Positions 1 through 5,560 of a stretch of 8,648 bases of DNA are shown here, piece after piece (positions within the stretch are counted from its first letter, which is position 1; every line of letters starts with the position of its first letter). The stretch comes from Verrucomicrobiota bacterium (GTDB lineage: Bacteria; Verrucomicrobiota; Verrucomicrobiia; Opitutales; Opitutaceae), in contig JAEYQF010000326.1 of NCBI GenBank assembly GCA_023410155.1, positions 1-8,648 of the forward strand, read 5' to 3'. Under the pieces are notes generated by a model. It did not search any database, was not told the DNA's origin, and saw only the letters and a program-made list of their open reading frames with translations. The position numbers were made by a program, and so were the translations under genes.

Positions 1-431
1 TCGTTGGAGAGGGCGAGGATGAGTTCGTTCACCTCGCCCTGCTCGATGCGGGCCAGCAGCGCGGCGAAATTGAGATCCGCGGGCGTGATGTTTTGGAGGG
101 GCGAGAGTTTGCCATGCAGCACGTGAAACATGCCGCGATAGGCGCCACTGCGCTCGATGGCCACAAGATCGGGCACGTGCTCGACCACGCACACGACGGC
201 GGCGTCGCGCTTCGCGTCAGCGCAGATCGGACACAGCGTTTCTTCCGCGAGATTGCCGCAGCGCGTGCAGCGCCGCACCGTGCGGGCGGCTTCTTCGAGC
301 GCCTCCACGAGCGCGGGCAGGCGCGCCGGTTTCTCGACGAGCAGATGCAGCGCGATGCGCTCCGCCGAGCGGTAGCCGAGCCCGGGCAGTTGCTTCAGGT
401 GCTTCTGCAGCTTCTCGAAAGCGGGAGTCAT
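1..431 (-). CDS. recR: Recombination mediator protein RecR (3' end cut by the window edge)
   Basis: RecR acts in the cytoplasm with RecF and RecO, loading RecA onto single-stranded gaps during recombinational repair. The 143 visible residues begin MTPAFEKLQKHL. A helix-hairpin-helix region spans about residues 12-31 (LKQLPGLGYRSAERIALHLL), and a four-cysteine zinc finger uses C55, C58, C67 and C70 (CTRCGNLAEETLCPIC). A Toprim domain starts near residue 78, with the conserved acidic residue at E84 in CVVEHVPDL, followed by the family-typical YRGMFHVLHGKLSPL. The family is usually about 200 residues, so roughly the last 55 lie left of the window. The ATG at 431 gives the expected N-terminus; no Shine-Dalgarno is visible (GAAAATCCC precedes it). 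It lies 106 nt downstream of ybaB, a gap filled by opposed heptad repeats, so co-transcription with ybaB is likely but possibly modulated there. Identification is firm. Confidence 0.94.
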   Translation of the reverse strand, partial: MTPAFEKLQKHLKQLPGLGYRSAERIALHLLVEKPARLPALVEALEEAARTVRRCTRCGNLAEETLCPICADAKRDAAVVCVVEHVPDLVAIERSGAYRGMFHVLHGKLSPLQNITPADLNFAALLARIEQGEVNELILALSN

Positions 432-433
432 GG

Positions 434-539
434 GATTTTCGATTCTGGATTGAGGATTCTCGATTTGGCGCGGAGCTGGTCCTGAGTGTGCGCAGCGTTT
501 TCCAGCGAATCGGAAATCGAGAATCAAAAATCCAAAATC
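434..539. repeat. Two opposed five-unit GATTNNN heptad arrays (inverted repeat)
   Basis: On the plus strand GATT recurs exactly every 7 nt at 434, 441, 448, 455 and 462. On the minus strand the same GATTNNN phase recurs five times, starting at 539, 532, 525, 518 and 511 and reading leftward. The two arrays oppose each other across 36 nt (469-504). With a one-unit offset, 441-466 and 514-539 are inverted copies matching at 22 of 26 positions, so the ybaB-recR transcript could fold into a long imperfect hairpin. The right array starts inside the ybaB TGA stop codon, and the left array ends 2 nt before the recR start codon. Candidate roles are an mRNA stability or attenuation element, or a dispersed palindromic repeat. 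The structure is seen directly; the function is unknown. Confidence 0.8.
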
Positions 540-846
540 ACATGAATCCCGGCATCTGGAAGGCGGAGGTGACCTTCTGCATCTCGGCGTCGTTGTAGTC
601 CTTGGCCTGCTTGGCCGCGTCCTGAATCGCGACGAGGAGCGTGTCGGAGACGAGCTTGGCGTCTTCCTTGAGGAATTCGGGATCGAGCGCGATCGAGAGA
701 AACTTTCCCGCGCCGTTGATCTTGATCTTCACGGCGCCGCCGCCGCTGGTGACATCGATCTCCTTGGCCTCGAGCTGGGCCTGGAGCGCTTCGATGCCGC
801 GCTGCATTTTCTGAGCTTGTTTGAGGAGTTTGCCTACGCCGGCCAT
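538..846 (-). CDS. ybaB: YbaB/EbfC family nucleoid-associated protein
   Basis: A small DNA-binding protein of the YbaB/EbfC family; members are dimers that bind DNA and act as nucleoid-associated proteins. The 102-residue product fits the usual length of about 100-110. Residues about 5-30 (GKLLKQAQKMQRGIEALQAQ) form the typical amphipathic N-terminal helix. It is followed by the conserved GGGAVKIKINGAGKFLSIALDPEFL strand region, and a second helical segment (LLVAIQDAAKQAKDY) leads into a methionine-rich tail ending in MPGFM. The ATG at 846 begins MAGVGKLLKQAQKM, the expected N-terminus; no Shine-Dalgarno is seen. It sits upstream of recR as in many bacteria, but the gene before it is a YeeZ-like SDR rather than dnaX. 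An overlapping frame in the same DNA is a shadow. Family assignment is firm. Confidence 0.94.
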   Translation of the reverse strand: MAGVGKLLKQAQKMQRGIEALQAQLEAKEIDVTSGGGAVKIKINGAGKFLSIALDPEFLKEDAKLVSDTLLVAIQDAAKQAKDYNDAEMQKVTSAFQMPGFM

Positions 847-859
847 GGTGAAATCGAGT

Positions 860-886
860 GAGGGTTTCGGGTTGAGGTTGGGGGTT
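860..886. repeat. Short degenerate GGGTT tandem repeat upstream of ybaB
   Basis: Four consecutive units ending in GGTT occur on the plus strand: GAGGGTT (860-866), TCGGGTT (867-873), GAGGTT (874-879) and GGGGGTT (880-886). As read in the ybaB transcript these are AACCC-type units lying in the 45-nt gap between the SDR stop and the ybaB start. Period and length are seen directly; no function can be assigned. It resembles the 7-nt periodicity of the array on the other side of ybaB. Confidence 0.55.
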
Positions 887-891
887 AACTG

Positions 892-1779
892 CTAATCGGC
901 GGTCGCTGCCAGCACATTTTCGTAGCCTGAGCGGAAATCCGCAAACTGCGGGCACCAGCCGAGCTGCTGCTTCGCGCGCGCATTGGCAATGATGCGATCA
1001 GGCGTGATCGCCCGCCGGCCACTCGCGGGCTGCCCGGTGAACCGCGGCTGCGGCACGCCGAGACGCTGCGCGAGCCAGTGCACGATCTCGGACTTTCGCG
1101 CCGCTCCGTCATCAGCGAGGTTGAGCACTTCGCGGCGGAAGACTCGGGCCTCGTCCATCGCGGCGAAGATCGCCGCGCAGATGTCATCGCGGTGAACAAG
1201 ATTGAGGTGATGTTCGCCAGCGCCGGAGACCTCGCCGGCGAGCACTTGATCGACGAGATGCCGGCGACCGGGCCCGTAAATCCCCGCGAGGCGAAACACG
1301 ACGCGGCTGTCACCCAGCCCCTCATCGTCGAGAAATGCGCGCTCGGCCGCGAGGAGCACTTCGGCGCGTTCGCCGCCGCCGGTCGTAGAGGTCTCGTCGA
1401 CGGTCACTCCGCCGTCCTGCGGATAGACCGACGTGCTGCTCGTGTAGAGCGCACGGCGCGGCGGTGGGAGTTGCCGGGCCCAGCGGAGGAGCGAGCGCAT
1501 GCCATCGAGGTAACTCTGCCGGTAGCCCTCGATGCCGCCGCCGGCGGAGCTCACGGTGTTGAGGACGAAATCGGCCGCAGGCAGTGATCCGTGCCACGCG
1601 GCGGAAGCGAGATCACCCTCGACGGTGGCGATGCCATCGGCCCGAAGACACCGTGCTGTGTCGGCATTGCGCGTGAGGGCCGTGACCACCGCTCCCGCCG
1701 CAGCGGCGCGGCGCGCTACAGCGCCACCGATATAACCGCAGCCAATCACCACGAGACGTGCACCCGACCAGGAGGACAT
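892..1779 (-). CDS. YeeZ-like atypical SDR, NAD(P)-binding epimerase-family protein
   Basis: A 295-residue Rossmann-fold protein of the extended short-chain dehydrogenase/epimerase superfamily. The nucleotide-binding motif VIGCGYIGGAVA is at about residues 11-22, with the glycine pattern GCGYIG at 13-18. The central region shows NTVSSAGGG (74-82) and LYTSSTSVYP (111-120), and RLAGIYGPGR (163-172) is characteristic of sugar-nucleotide epimerase-like proteins. After the tyrosine (Y119) the expected YxxxK lysine is absent: the sequence reads YPQDG. That is usual for the atypical YeeZ subgroup, whose substrate is not known to me. The ATG at 1779 gives MSSWSGARLVVIGCGYIG, a compact N-terminus right before the first beta strand. 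A start 24 codons further upstream would overlap the divergent gene and adds nothing family-like. It is co-directional with ybaB and recR, with a 45-nt gap. The fold is secure, the reaction unknown. Confidence 0.87.
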   Translation of the reverse strand: MSSWSGARLVVIGCGYIGGAVARRAAAAGAVVTALTRNADTARCLRADGIATVEGDLASAAWHGSLPAADFVLNTVSSAGGGIEGYRQSYLDGMRSLLRWARQLPPPRRALYTSSTSVYPQDGGVTVDETSTTGGGERAEVLLAAERAFLDDEGLGDSRVVFRLAGIYGPGRRHLVDQVLAGEVSGAGEHHLNLVHRDDICAAIFAAMDEARVFRREVLNLADDGAARKSEIVHWLAQRLGVPQPRFTGQPASGRRAITPDRIIANARAKQQLGWCPQFADFRSGYENVLAATAD

Positions 1780-1862
1780 GGGGAAAGTTCTTATGCGATC
1801 ACACGCTGAACCCCACAGAAAAATGAGTGTGCGTTGCCCACGAATATCCATTTTTTGGATGC
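1780..1862. promoter_or_regulatory. Divergent intergenic region between the SDR and DJ-1 genes
   Basis: This 83-nt gap must carry transcription starts for both divergent genes, since each begins at its edge. I see no convincing sigma-70 box pair in either direction. TTGCCC at 1834-1839 could be a -35 for the rightward gene, but no good -10 follows at the right spacing. A 5-bp hairpin (ATCCA, loop TTTTT, TGGAT; 1846-1860) ends 2 nt before the DJ-1 start codon. The promoter role is inferred from layout alone. Confidence 0.4.
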
Positions 1863-2411
1863 ATGGCCACGGTGCTCACTCTCCTCGCGGACGGCTTCGA
1901 GGAAATCGAGGCAAACGCTCCCATCGATCTCCTGCGGCGTGCGGGCGCTGAGGTAACCGTCGCCGCGCTCGGCGAAACGATCCACGTGACCGGCCGCTGC
2001 GGGATCACGCAGCATGCAGACGTGACGCTCGCCGCCGTGCTGGCGCAACCGATGAGAACCTTCGACTGCGTGTTCCTGCCAGGCGGACCGGGCGTGAAAG
2101 TGCTGCGAGCGGACCAGCGGGTGAAGCCGCTGCTCCTCGGGCAACACACCGAGGGGCGCTGGATCGCCGCCATCTGTGCGGCTCCCACCGTGCTGCACGA
2201 TGCCGGACTGCTCAGCGGAAGACGCTACACCGCGCATTTTTCGGTCGCGACAGAGCTCACGGGTATCGTGGCTGAAGAGCGCGTGGTCGTAGACGGGAAG
2301 CTGATCACCTCACGCGGCGCCGGCACGGCTTTGGATTTCGGCCTGACGTTGGTGGAGAAGCTGTTCTCGCCGGAGAAAGCCCGTGAGGTCGCGGCATCCA
2401 TCTGCATGTAG
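1863..2411 (+). CDS. DJ-1/PfpI family protein, YajL-like (DJ-1 subgroup)
   Basis: A 182-residue cytoplasmic protein of the DJ-1/ThiJ/YajL subgroup. Related proteins are linked to oxidative stress and to repair or removal of methylglyoxal-type damage. Family hallmarks are visible: the N-terminal strand and acidic motif LLADGFEEIEA, with E16 matching the DJ-1 glutamate that contacts the reactive cysteine; FLPGGPG at 71-77; and the nucleophile elbow AAICAAPTVL with Cys105. The C-terminal SRGAGTALDFGLTLVEKL block matches the SRGPGTA segment of YajL. The start at 1863 (MATVLTLLADG) aligns with family N-termini. An in-frame ATG at 1827 would add 12 residues with no family similarity. No clear Shine-Dalgarno precedes it. 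It is divergent from the SDR and separated from the polysaccharide operon by 166 nt, so probably a single-gene unit. All key residues are intact. The exact in vivo substrate is uncertain; the old thiamine annotation for this family should not be trusted. Confidence 0.91.
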   Translation: MATVLTLLADGFEEIEANAPIDLLRRAGAEVTVAALGETIHVTGRCGITQHADVTLAAVLAQPMRTFDCVFLPGGPGVKVLRADQRVKPLLLGQHTEGRWIAAICAAPTVLHDAGLLSGRRYTAHFSVATELTGIVAEERVVVDGKLITSRGAGTALDFGLTLVEKLFSPEKAREVAASICM

Positions 2412-2432
2412 TTTTTTGCAGATTATGAAAAT

Positions 2433-2454
2433 GGGCGTGCCGGTAGGCCCGTCC
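2433..2454 (+). terminator. Candidate hairpin terminator after the DJ-1 gene
   Basis: GGGCGTGCC (2433-2441) and GGCCCGTCC (2446-2454) can pair as a 9-bp GC-rich stem with one mismatch and one G-T wobble around a GGTA loop. It starts 21 nt after the DJ-1 stop. The expected run of U is missing (the following bases are TTGCGTTCGT), so an intrinsic terminator is only a possibility. Confidence 0.3.
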
Positions 2455-2469
2455 TTGCGTTCGTGATTC

Positions 2470-2485
2470 TGGGGTATATACCCCA
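2470..2485. promoter_or_regulatory. Perfect 16-bp palindrome, candidate operator upstream of asnB
   Basis: TGGGGTATATACCCCA reads identically on both strands with no spacer, and lies 92 nt before the asnB start in a 166-nt non-coding gap. Such symmetry suits a dimeric regulator. The centre could also serve as a -10 element: TTGCGT (2455-2460) followed 16 nt later by TATACC (2477-2482) is a weak sigma-70-like pair, which would put the palindrome on the promoter. The symmetry is seen; the regulatory role is inferred. The rest of the gap (2486-2577) shows a C-rich stretch, a CTCAC/GTGAG inverted pair (2530-2534 and 2547-2551), and nothing else I can name. Confidence 0.45.
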
Positions 2486-2577
2486 CCCCCAGTTTCGTCT
2501 GTGTCCAGCCGCCCTGAACCCTGCCCAGCTCACCTCCCCACCGGAAGTGAGGGGGCGAAGCTCGCGTAAATTCCTAG

Positions 2578-4476
2578 ATGTGCGGGATTAGTGGAGTAAT
2601 AGACCCTGAAAGCAGCAATGAGTTGCGCACGCAGGTCGTGAAAAGGATGTGCGCCGCCATGTTACACCGCGGACCCGACGATGTGGGCGTCGAGACGCGC
2701 GGAAAAGCCACGCTGGGGATGCGCCGTCTGGCGATCTTTGATCCGGCCAACGGCCATCAACCGATGAGCACGGCTGACGGTCGGTTCCAAATCGTGTTCA
2801 ACGGTGCGATCTACAATCACCGCGAACTGCGATCCGAACTGAGTCGGAGCGGAGCGGTGTTTCGGACGAACTGCGACACGGAGGTGCTGCTCGAGGCCTT
2901 TGCAAGGTGGGGCGAAGGGTGCGTCGCGAAGCTGCGGGGCATGTTCGCATTTGCAGTGTGGGATGGGCGCGAAGAGAGCCTCCACCTCGCGCGCGATCCT
3001 TTCGGAATCAAACCGCTCTACTACCAACAGAGGGGGCAACGCCTCACCTTCGCCTCTGAAGTGCGGGCGCTGCTCGCGGGCGGAGTTGCTGCGGAGATCG
3101 ATGCGGAGGCCGTGGCCGAGTTTCTGGCGTGGTTTGCCGTGCCTGCGCCACGCACGATCTACCGCGGCGTCGTGAGCCTGCTGCCTGGCGAGCTTGCACG
3201 CTTCAAGAACGGTGAACTGACGACGACGCAAACCTGGAGCTTTTCCGCGCGGAGTGGTTCGGTCCGCGCAGCCCGTTCGCCCGAAGAGTTCACCGCCGAG
3301 CTCCGAGTGCGGTTGGAGGACTCGATCCGCGCCCACACACTCGCCGACGTGCCGGTGGGCGCATTCCTCTCCGGGGGACTCGATTCGTCCGGGGTGGTGG
3401 GGATGATGACCCGGCACTCGGCCCGGAAGCTGAAGACCTTCTCGATCGGCTTCGAAGAAGCTGCGTTTTCCGAGCAGAAGGAAGCGGAGGAGAGCGCGCG
3501 ACACTTCGGCACCGAGCACACAAGTCGCATCGTGACGGGTCGGGAGGTTGCCGCCGACCTTTCCGCCATCCTGCGTTCCCTCGATCAGCCCACGGGGGAT
3601 GGCATCAACACTTACTACGTGAGCGAGACCGCCCGTCGTGGCGGTGTCACCGTGGCACTTTCCGGGCTCGGCGGCGACGAGCTGTTTGGCGGGTATCCAT
3701 CTTTTCAGGACATCCCGCGACTCGAACGCTGGCTCTCCCTGTGGAAAGTGTTGCCTGGGTTCGCTCGTGCCCCCCTGCTCTCCCGGCTGCGGCACGCCGG
3801 CGCACAGCAGCGGAAATTGGCCGATCTGCTCGCGCACGCGCGCAATCGGGACGAACTTGCCGCCCTCTATCGCACCGTGATGCCGCATTCCACCCTGCTT
3901 CCCCTTCTCAGTGGCGATGCGCAACGGGCCGCGGTCGCGGCCTCACCCTTCCACCCCGCGCTACCAGAGCTGCAAGCTGCGCTCGCCGGCTGCACGACGC
4001 GCGAGACGATCAGCGCGTGGGAACTGCGCACCTACATGGCTGATCTTCTACTTCGCGACAGCGATGTGATGAGCATGCGGCACTCGCTCGAGTTGCGCGT
4101 GCCTTTTGTCGATCGCCCCTTGATCGAGTGGCTCTCGGCTCAACCCGCCCAGTATCGCTACACGCCGGGACAACCCAAGCGCGCACTCGCGTCCGCGCTG
4201 GCGGACTTGTTGCCCCCTGCTCTGCATACGCGGCGGAAGCGGGGCTTCACCTTTCCTTTCGGCGAGTGGCTGCGCACCGAGCTGCGTCCGTTCCTCGACG
4301 AAACATTCAGCGCAAGCAGCGTGGGCCGCAGCGGGTGGTTCTCGCCGGCTGCAGTGGGGAAACTCTGGACCGACTACCTGGCCGCCCGCGATGCAAGGCA
4401 ATGGTCGCGCGTTTGGGGCGTGGCGGTGCTGATCGACTTCGTAAATCGAGGAGCCAACACGGAGACCCCACGATGA
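2578..4476 (+). CDS. asnB: AsnB-type glutamine-dependent amidotransferase (asparagine synthase family)
   Basis: A 632-residue class II glutamine amidotransferase fused to an asparagine synthetase (ATP-PPase) domain. The start is fixed by biochemistry: MCGISGV places the catalytic Cys2 at the N-terminus after Met removal. The glutaminase domain (about 2-200) shows RGPDD (31-35), R50 in RRLAIFD, GHQPM, N75 in FNGAIYNH, and D100. The usual NGEIYN glutamate is Ala77 here. The synthetase domain (about 235-620) has the PP-loop SGGLDSS at 265-271, SGLGGDELFGGY at 362-373, MRHSLELRVPFVD at 500-512, and RRKRGFTFPFGEWL. Classical members make asparagine from aspartate, ATP and glutamine. Homologues in polysaccharide loci amidate sugar acids, and leading this operon suggests that role (inference). 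No Shine-Dalgarno precedes the ATG; TAAATT sits 5 nt upstream. The stop overlaps the next gene's start by 4 nt. Confidence 0.94.
   Translation: MCGISGVIDPESSNELRTQVVKRMCAAMLHRGPDDVGVETRGKATLGMRRLAIFDPANGHQPMSTADGRFQIVFNGAIYNHRELRSELSRSGAVFRTNCDTEVLLEAFARWGEGCVAKLRGMFAFAVWDGREESLHLARDPFGIKPLYYQQRGQRLTFASEVRALLAGGVAAEIDAEAVAEFLAWFAVPAPRTIYRGVVSLLPGELARFKNGELTTTQTWSFSARSGSVRAARSPEEFTAELRVRLEDSIRAHTLADVPVGAFLSGGLDSSGVVGMMTRHSARKLKTFSIGFEEAAFSEQKEAEESARHFGTEHTSRIVTGREVAADLSAILRSLDQPTGDGINTYYVSETARRGGVTVALSGLGGDELFGGYPSFQDIPRLERWLSLWKVLPGFARAPLLSRLRHAGAQQRKLADLLAHARNRDELAALYRTVMPHSTLLPLLSGDAQRAAVAASPFHPALPELQAALAGCTTRETISAWELRTYMADLLLRDSDVMSMRHSLELRVPFVDRPLIEWLSAQPAQYRYTPGQPKRALASALADLLPPALHTRRKRGFTFPFGEWLRTELRPFLDETFSASSVGRSGWFSPAAVGKLWTDYLAARDARQWSRVWGVAVLIDFVNRGANTETPR
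4461..4464 (+). promoter_or_regulatory. Shine-Dalgarno of the GT4 gene
   Basis: GGAG ends 8 nt before the ATG at 4473. It decides the start of the glycosyltransferase, together with the ATGA overlap with the asnB stop. It is the only well-placed ribosome binding site among the genes of this window. Confidence 0.65.
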
Positions 4477-5549
4477 AGAACAGCACCTTGCTTCTTGCGC
4501 CGGAGCTTTTCGCCTCTGAAGGCGGCATTCCGCGCATCCTGCAAAACTATCTGCGAGCAATCTCCGAACTTGCAGGACCGGCCCGCCATGTGAGCCTCCT
4601 CGCGCTCAACGATCGGATGCTGGACTCGCGCGATCTCCGGCGGTGCGACCCAGCCCTCCGCGTCAAGGACTGGCGGATGTGCGCAGGCAGCAAGTATCGT
4701 TTCGTCCGCGCCGCACTGGCGATGAGTCGAACCTGTGATCGCATCGTGTGTGGACATGTGGCGCAGCTCCCCGTCGCCCTGCTGGCGAGGATGTTGAACC
4801 CCGGCCTGCGTTACTTCGTCGTCGCTCATGGGATCGAGGTTTGGCGGCCCTTCACGATGGCCGAGCGTCTCGCGTTGCGCGGTGCCCATCGGATTCTCTG
4901 CGTCAGTGACTTCACCCGGCGCGAAATGGCGAAGCACCTCTCGCTGCCGGCTGACAAATACGCCGTCGTCTACAATGCGCTGGAGAACGAGCCGAGCCTC
5001 GAACCGATGTCTCCGCCCCGTTCTCCTCCTGTGATCCTCACCATTGCCCGGTTGAGCGCCGCGGAGCGCTACAAGGGCGTCGACCATTTGATCGAAGCCA
5101 TGCCGGCGATCCGCGCCGCGCGGCCCGACGTCGTGCTCAAGGTCATTGGCCGCGGCGACGATCTCGGTCGTATGCACGCGCTGGTGCGCAAGCTCGAGCT
5201 CGGCCGGGCCGTCGAATTGATGGGCTATGTCGACGACAAGCGCCTGCGCCAGGAGTTACAGGCGTGCTCGCTGTTCGCGCTGCCGAGCGAGAAGGAAGGC
5301 TTCGGCCTCGTCTATCTCGAAGCGATGAACGTCGGGCGCCCCTGTCTCGCAGCCCGTTCCGGTGGCGCACCAGAAGTGATCTCTTCCGACGCGGGCCTGC
5401 TCGTCGACTACGGTGATGTGAACGGAATCGCGCACCGATGCCTCGAAGCGCTCGCGCGCACGTGGGATCCCGTAGCGATTCGCACGCAGGCGTCACGATT
5501 TTCGTATTCGCAATTTCGCGACCGCATCGGCTCGCTGCTCAACGGTTGA
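4473..5549 (+). CDS. Glycosyltransferase family 4 (GT-B fold, retaining)
   Basis: A 358-residue cytoplasmic or membrane-associated glycosyltransferase that likely adds a sugar from a nucleotide donor to the lipid-linked polysaccharide. The N-terminal half has the glycine-rich acceptor-side loop FASEGGIPRILQNYL (13-27) and the block FVVAHGIEVWRPFTMAERLA (115-134), followed by ILCVSDFTRREM. The C-terminal donor domain starts at about 187 (VILTIARLSAAERYKGVDHL). It includes KVIGRGDD (223-230) and ELMGYVDDKRL, and the GT4 EX7E motif at E275 to E283 (EGFGLVYLE) lies within PSEKEGFGLVYLEAMNVGRP. SGGAPEVI (297-304) is also typical. The start at 4473 overlaps the asnB stop as ATGA, implying translational coupling, with GGAG upstream. 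The open frame extends further left inside asnB but lacks family similarity there. Donor, acceptor and linkage cannot be told from sequence. Length and motifs are complete. Confidence 0.93.
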   Translation: MKNSTLLLAPELFASEGGIPRILQNYLRAISELAGPARHVSLLALNDRMLDSRDLRRCDPALRVKDWRMCAGSKYRFVRAALAMSRTCDRIVCGHVAQLPVALLARMLNPGLRYFVVAHGIEVWRPFTMAERLALRGAHRILCVSDFTRREMAKHLSLPADKYAVVYNALENEPSLEPMSPPRSPPVILTIARLSAAERYKGVDHLIEAMPAIRAARPDVVLKVIGRGDDLGRMHALVRKLELGRAVELMGYVDDKRLRQELQACSLFALPSEKEGFGLVYLEAMNVGRPCLAARSGGAPEVISSDAGLLVDYGDVNGIAHRCLEALARTWDPVAIRTQASRFSYSQFRDRIGSLLNG

Positions 5550-5560
5550 ACTCTCCAGCT

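Noticed and set aside
93..485. 130-codon plus-strand open frame
   Set aside because: Antisense to recR, whose HhH, zinc finger and Toprim signals are unambiguous. It also runs through the repeat region.
1780..1851. 24-codon N-terminal extension of the SDR
   Set aside because: It would overlap the alternative upstream start of the divergent DJ-1 gene, and the extra residues lack similarity to the Rossmann start.
1846..1860. Small hairpin ATCCA-TTTTT-TGGAT before the DJ-1 start
   Set aside because: A 5-bp stem with AT-rich pairing is too weak and too common to call a regulator; noted only as part of the divergent region.
1827..1862. 12-codon N-terminal extension of the DJ-1 protein
   Set aside because: MATVLTLLADGFEE at 1863 matches the usual family start; the extension (MCVAHEYPFFGC) does not.
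2530..2551. CTCAC...GTGAG inverted pair upstream of asnB
   Set aside because: A 5-bp stem with an unpaired 12-nt loop in a GC-rich leader; expected by chance.
2662..3924. 420-codon open frame on the minus strand
   Set aside because: It lies wholly within asnB, whose motifs are clear. Its translation is rich in R, H, G and E with no recognisable domain, typical of antisense frames in GC-rich genes.
4374..5177. 267-codon open frame on the minus strand
   Set aside because: Antisense to the end of asnB and the first half of the GT4 gene; no motif.
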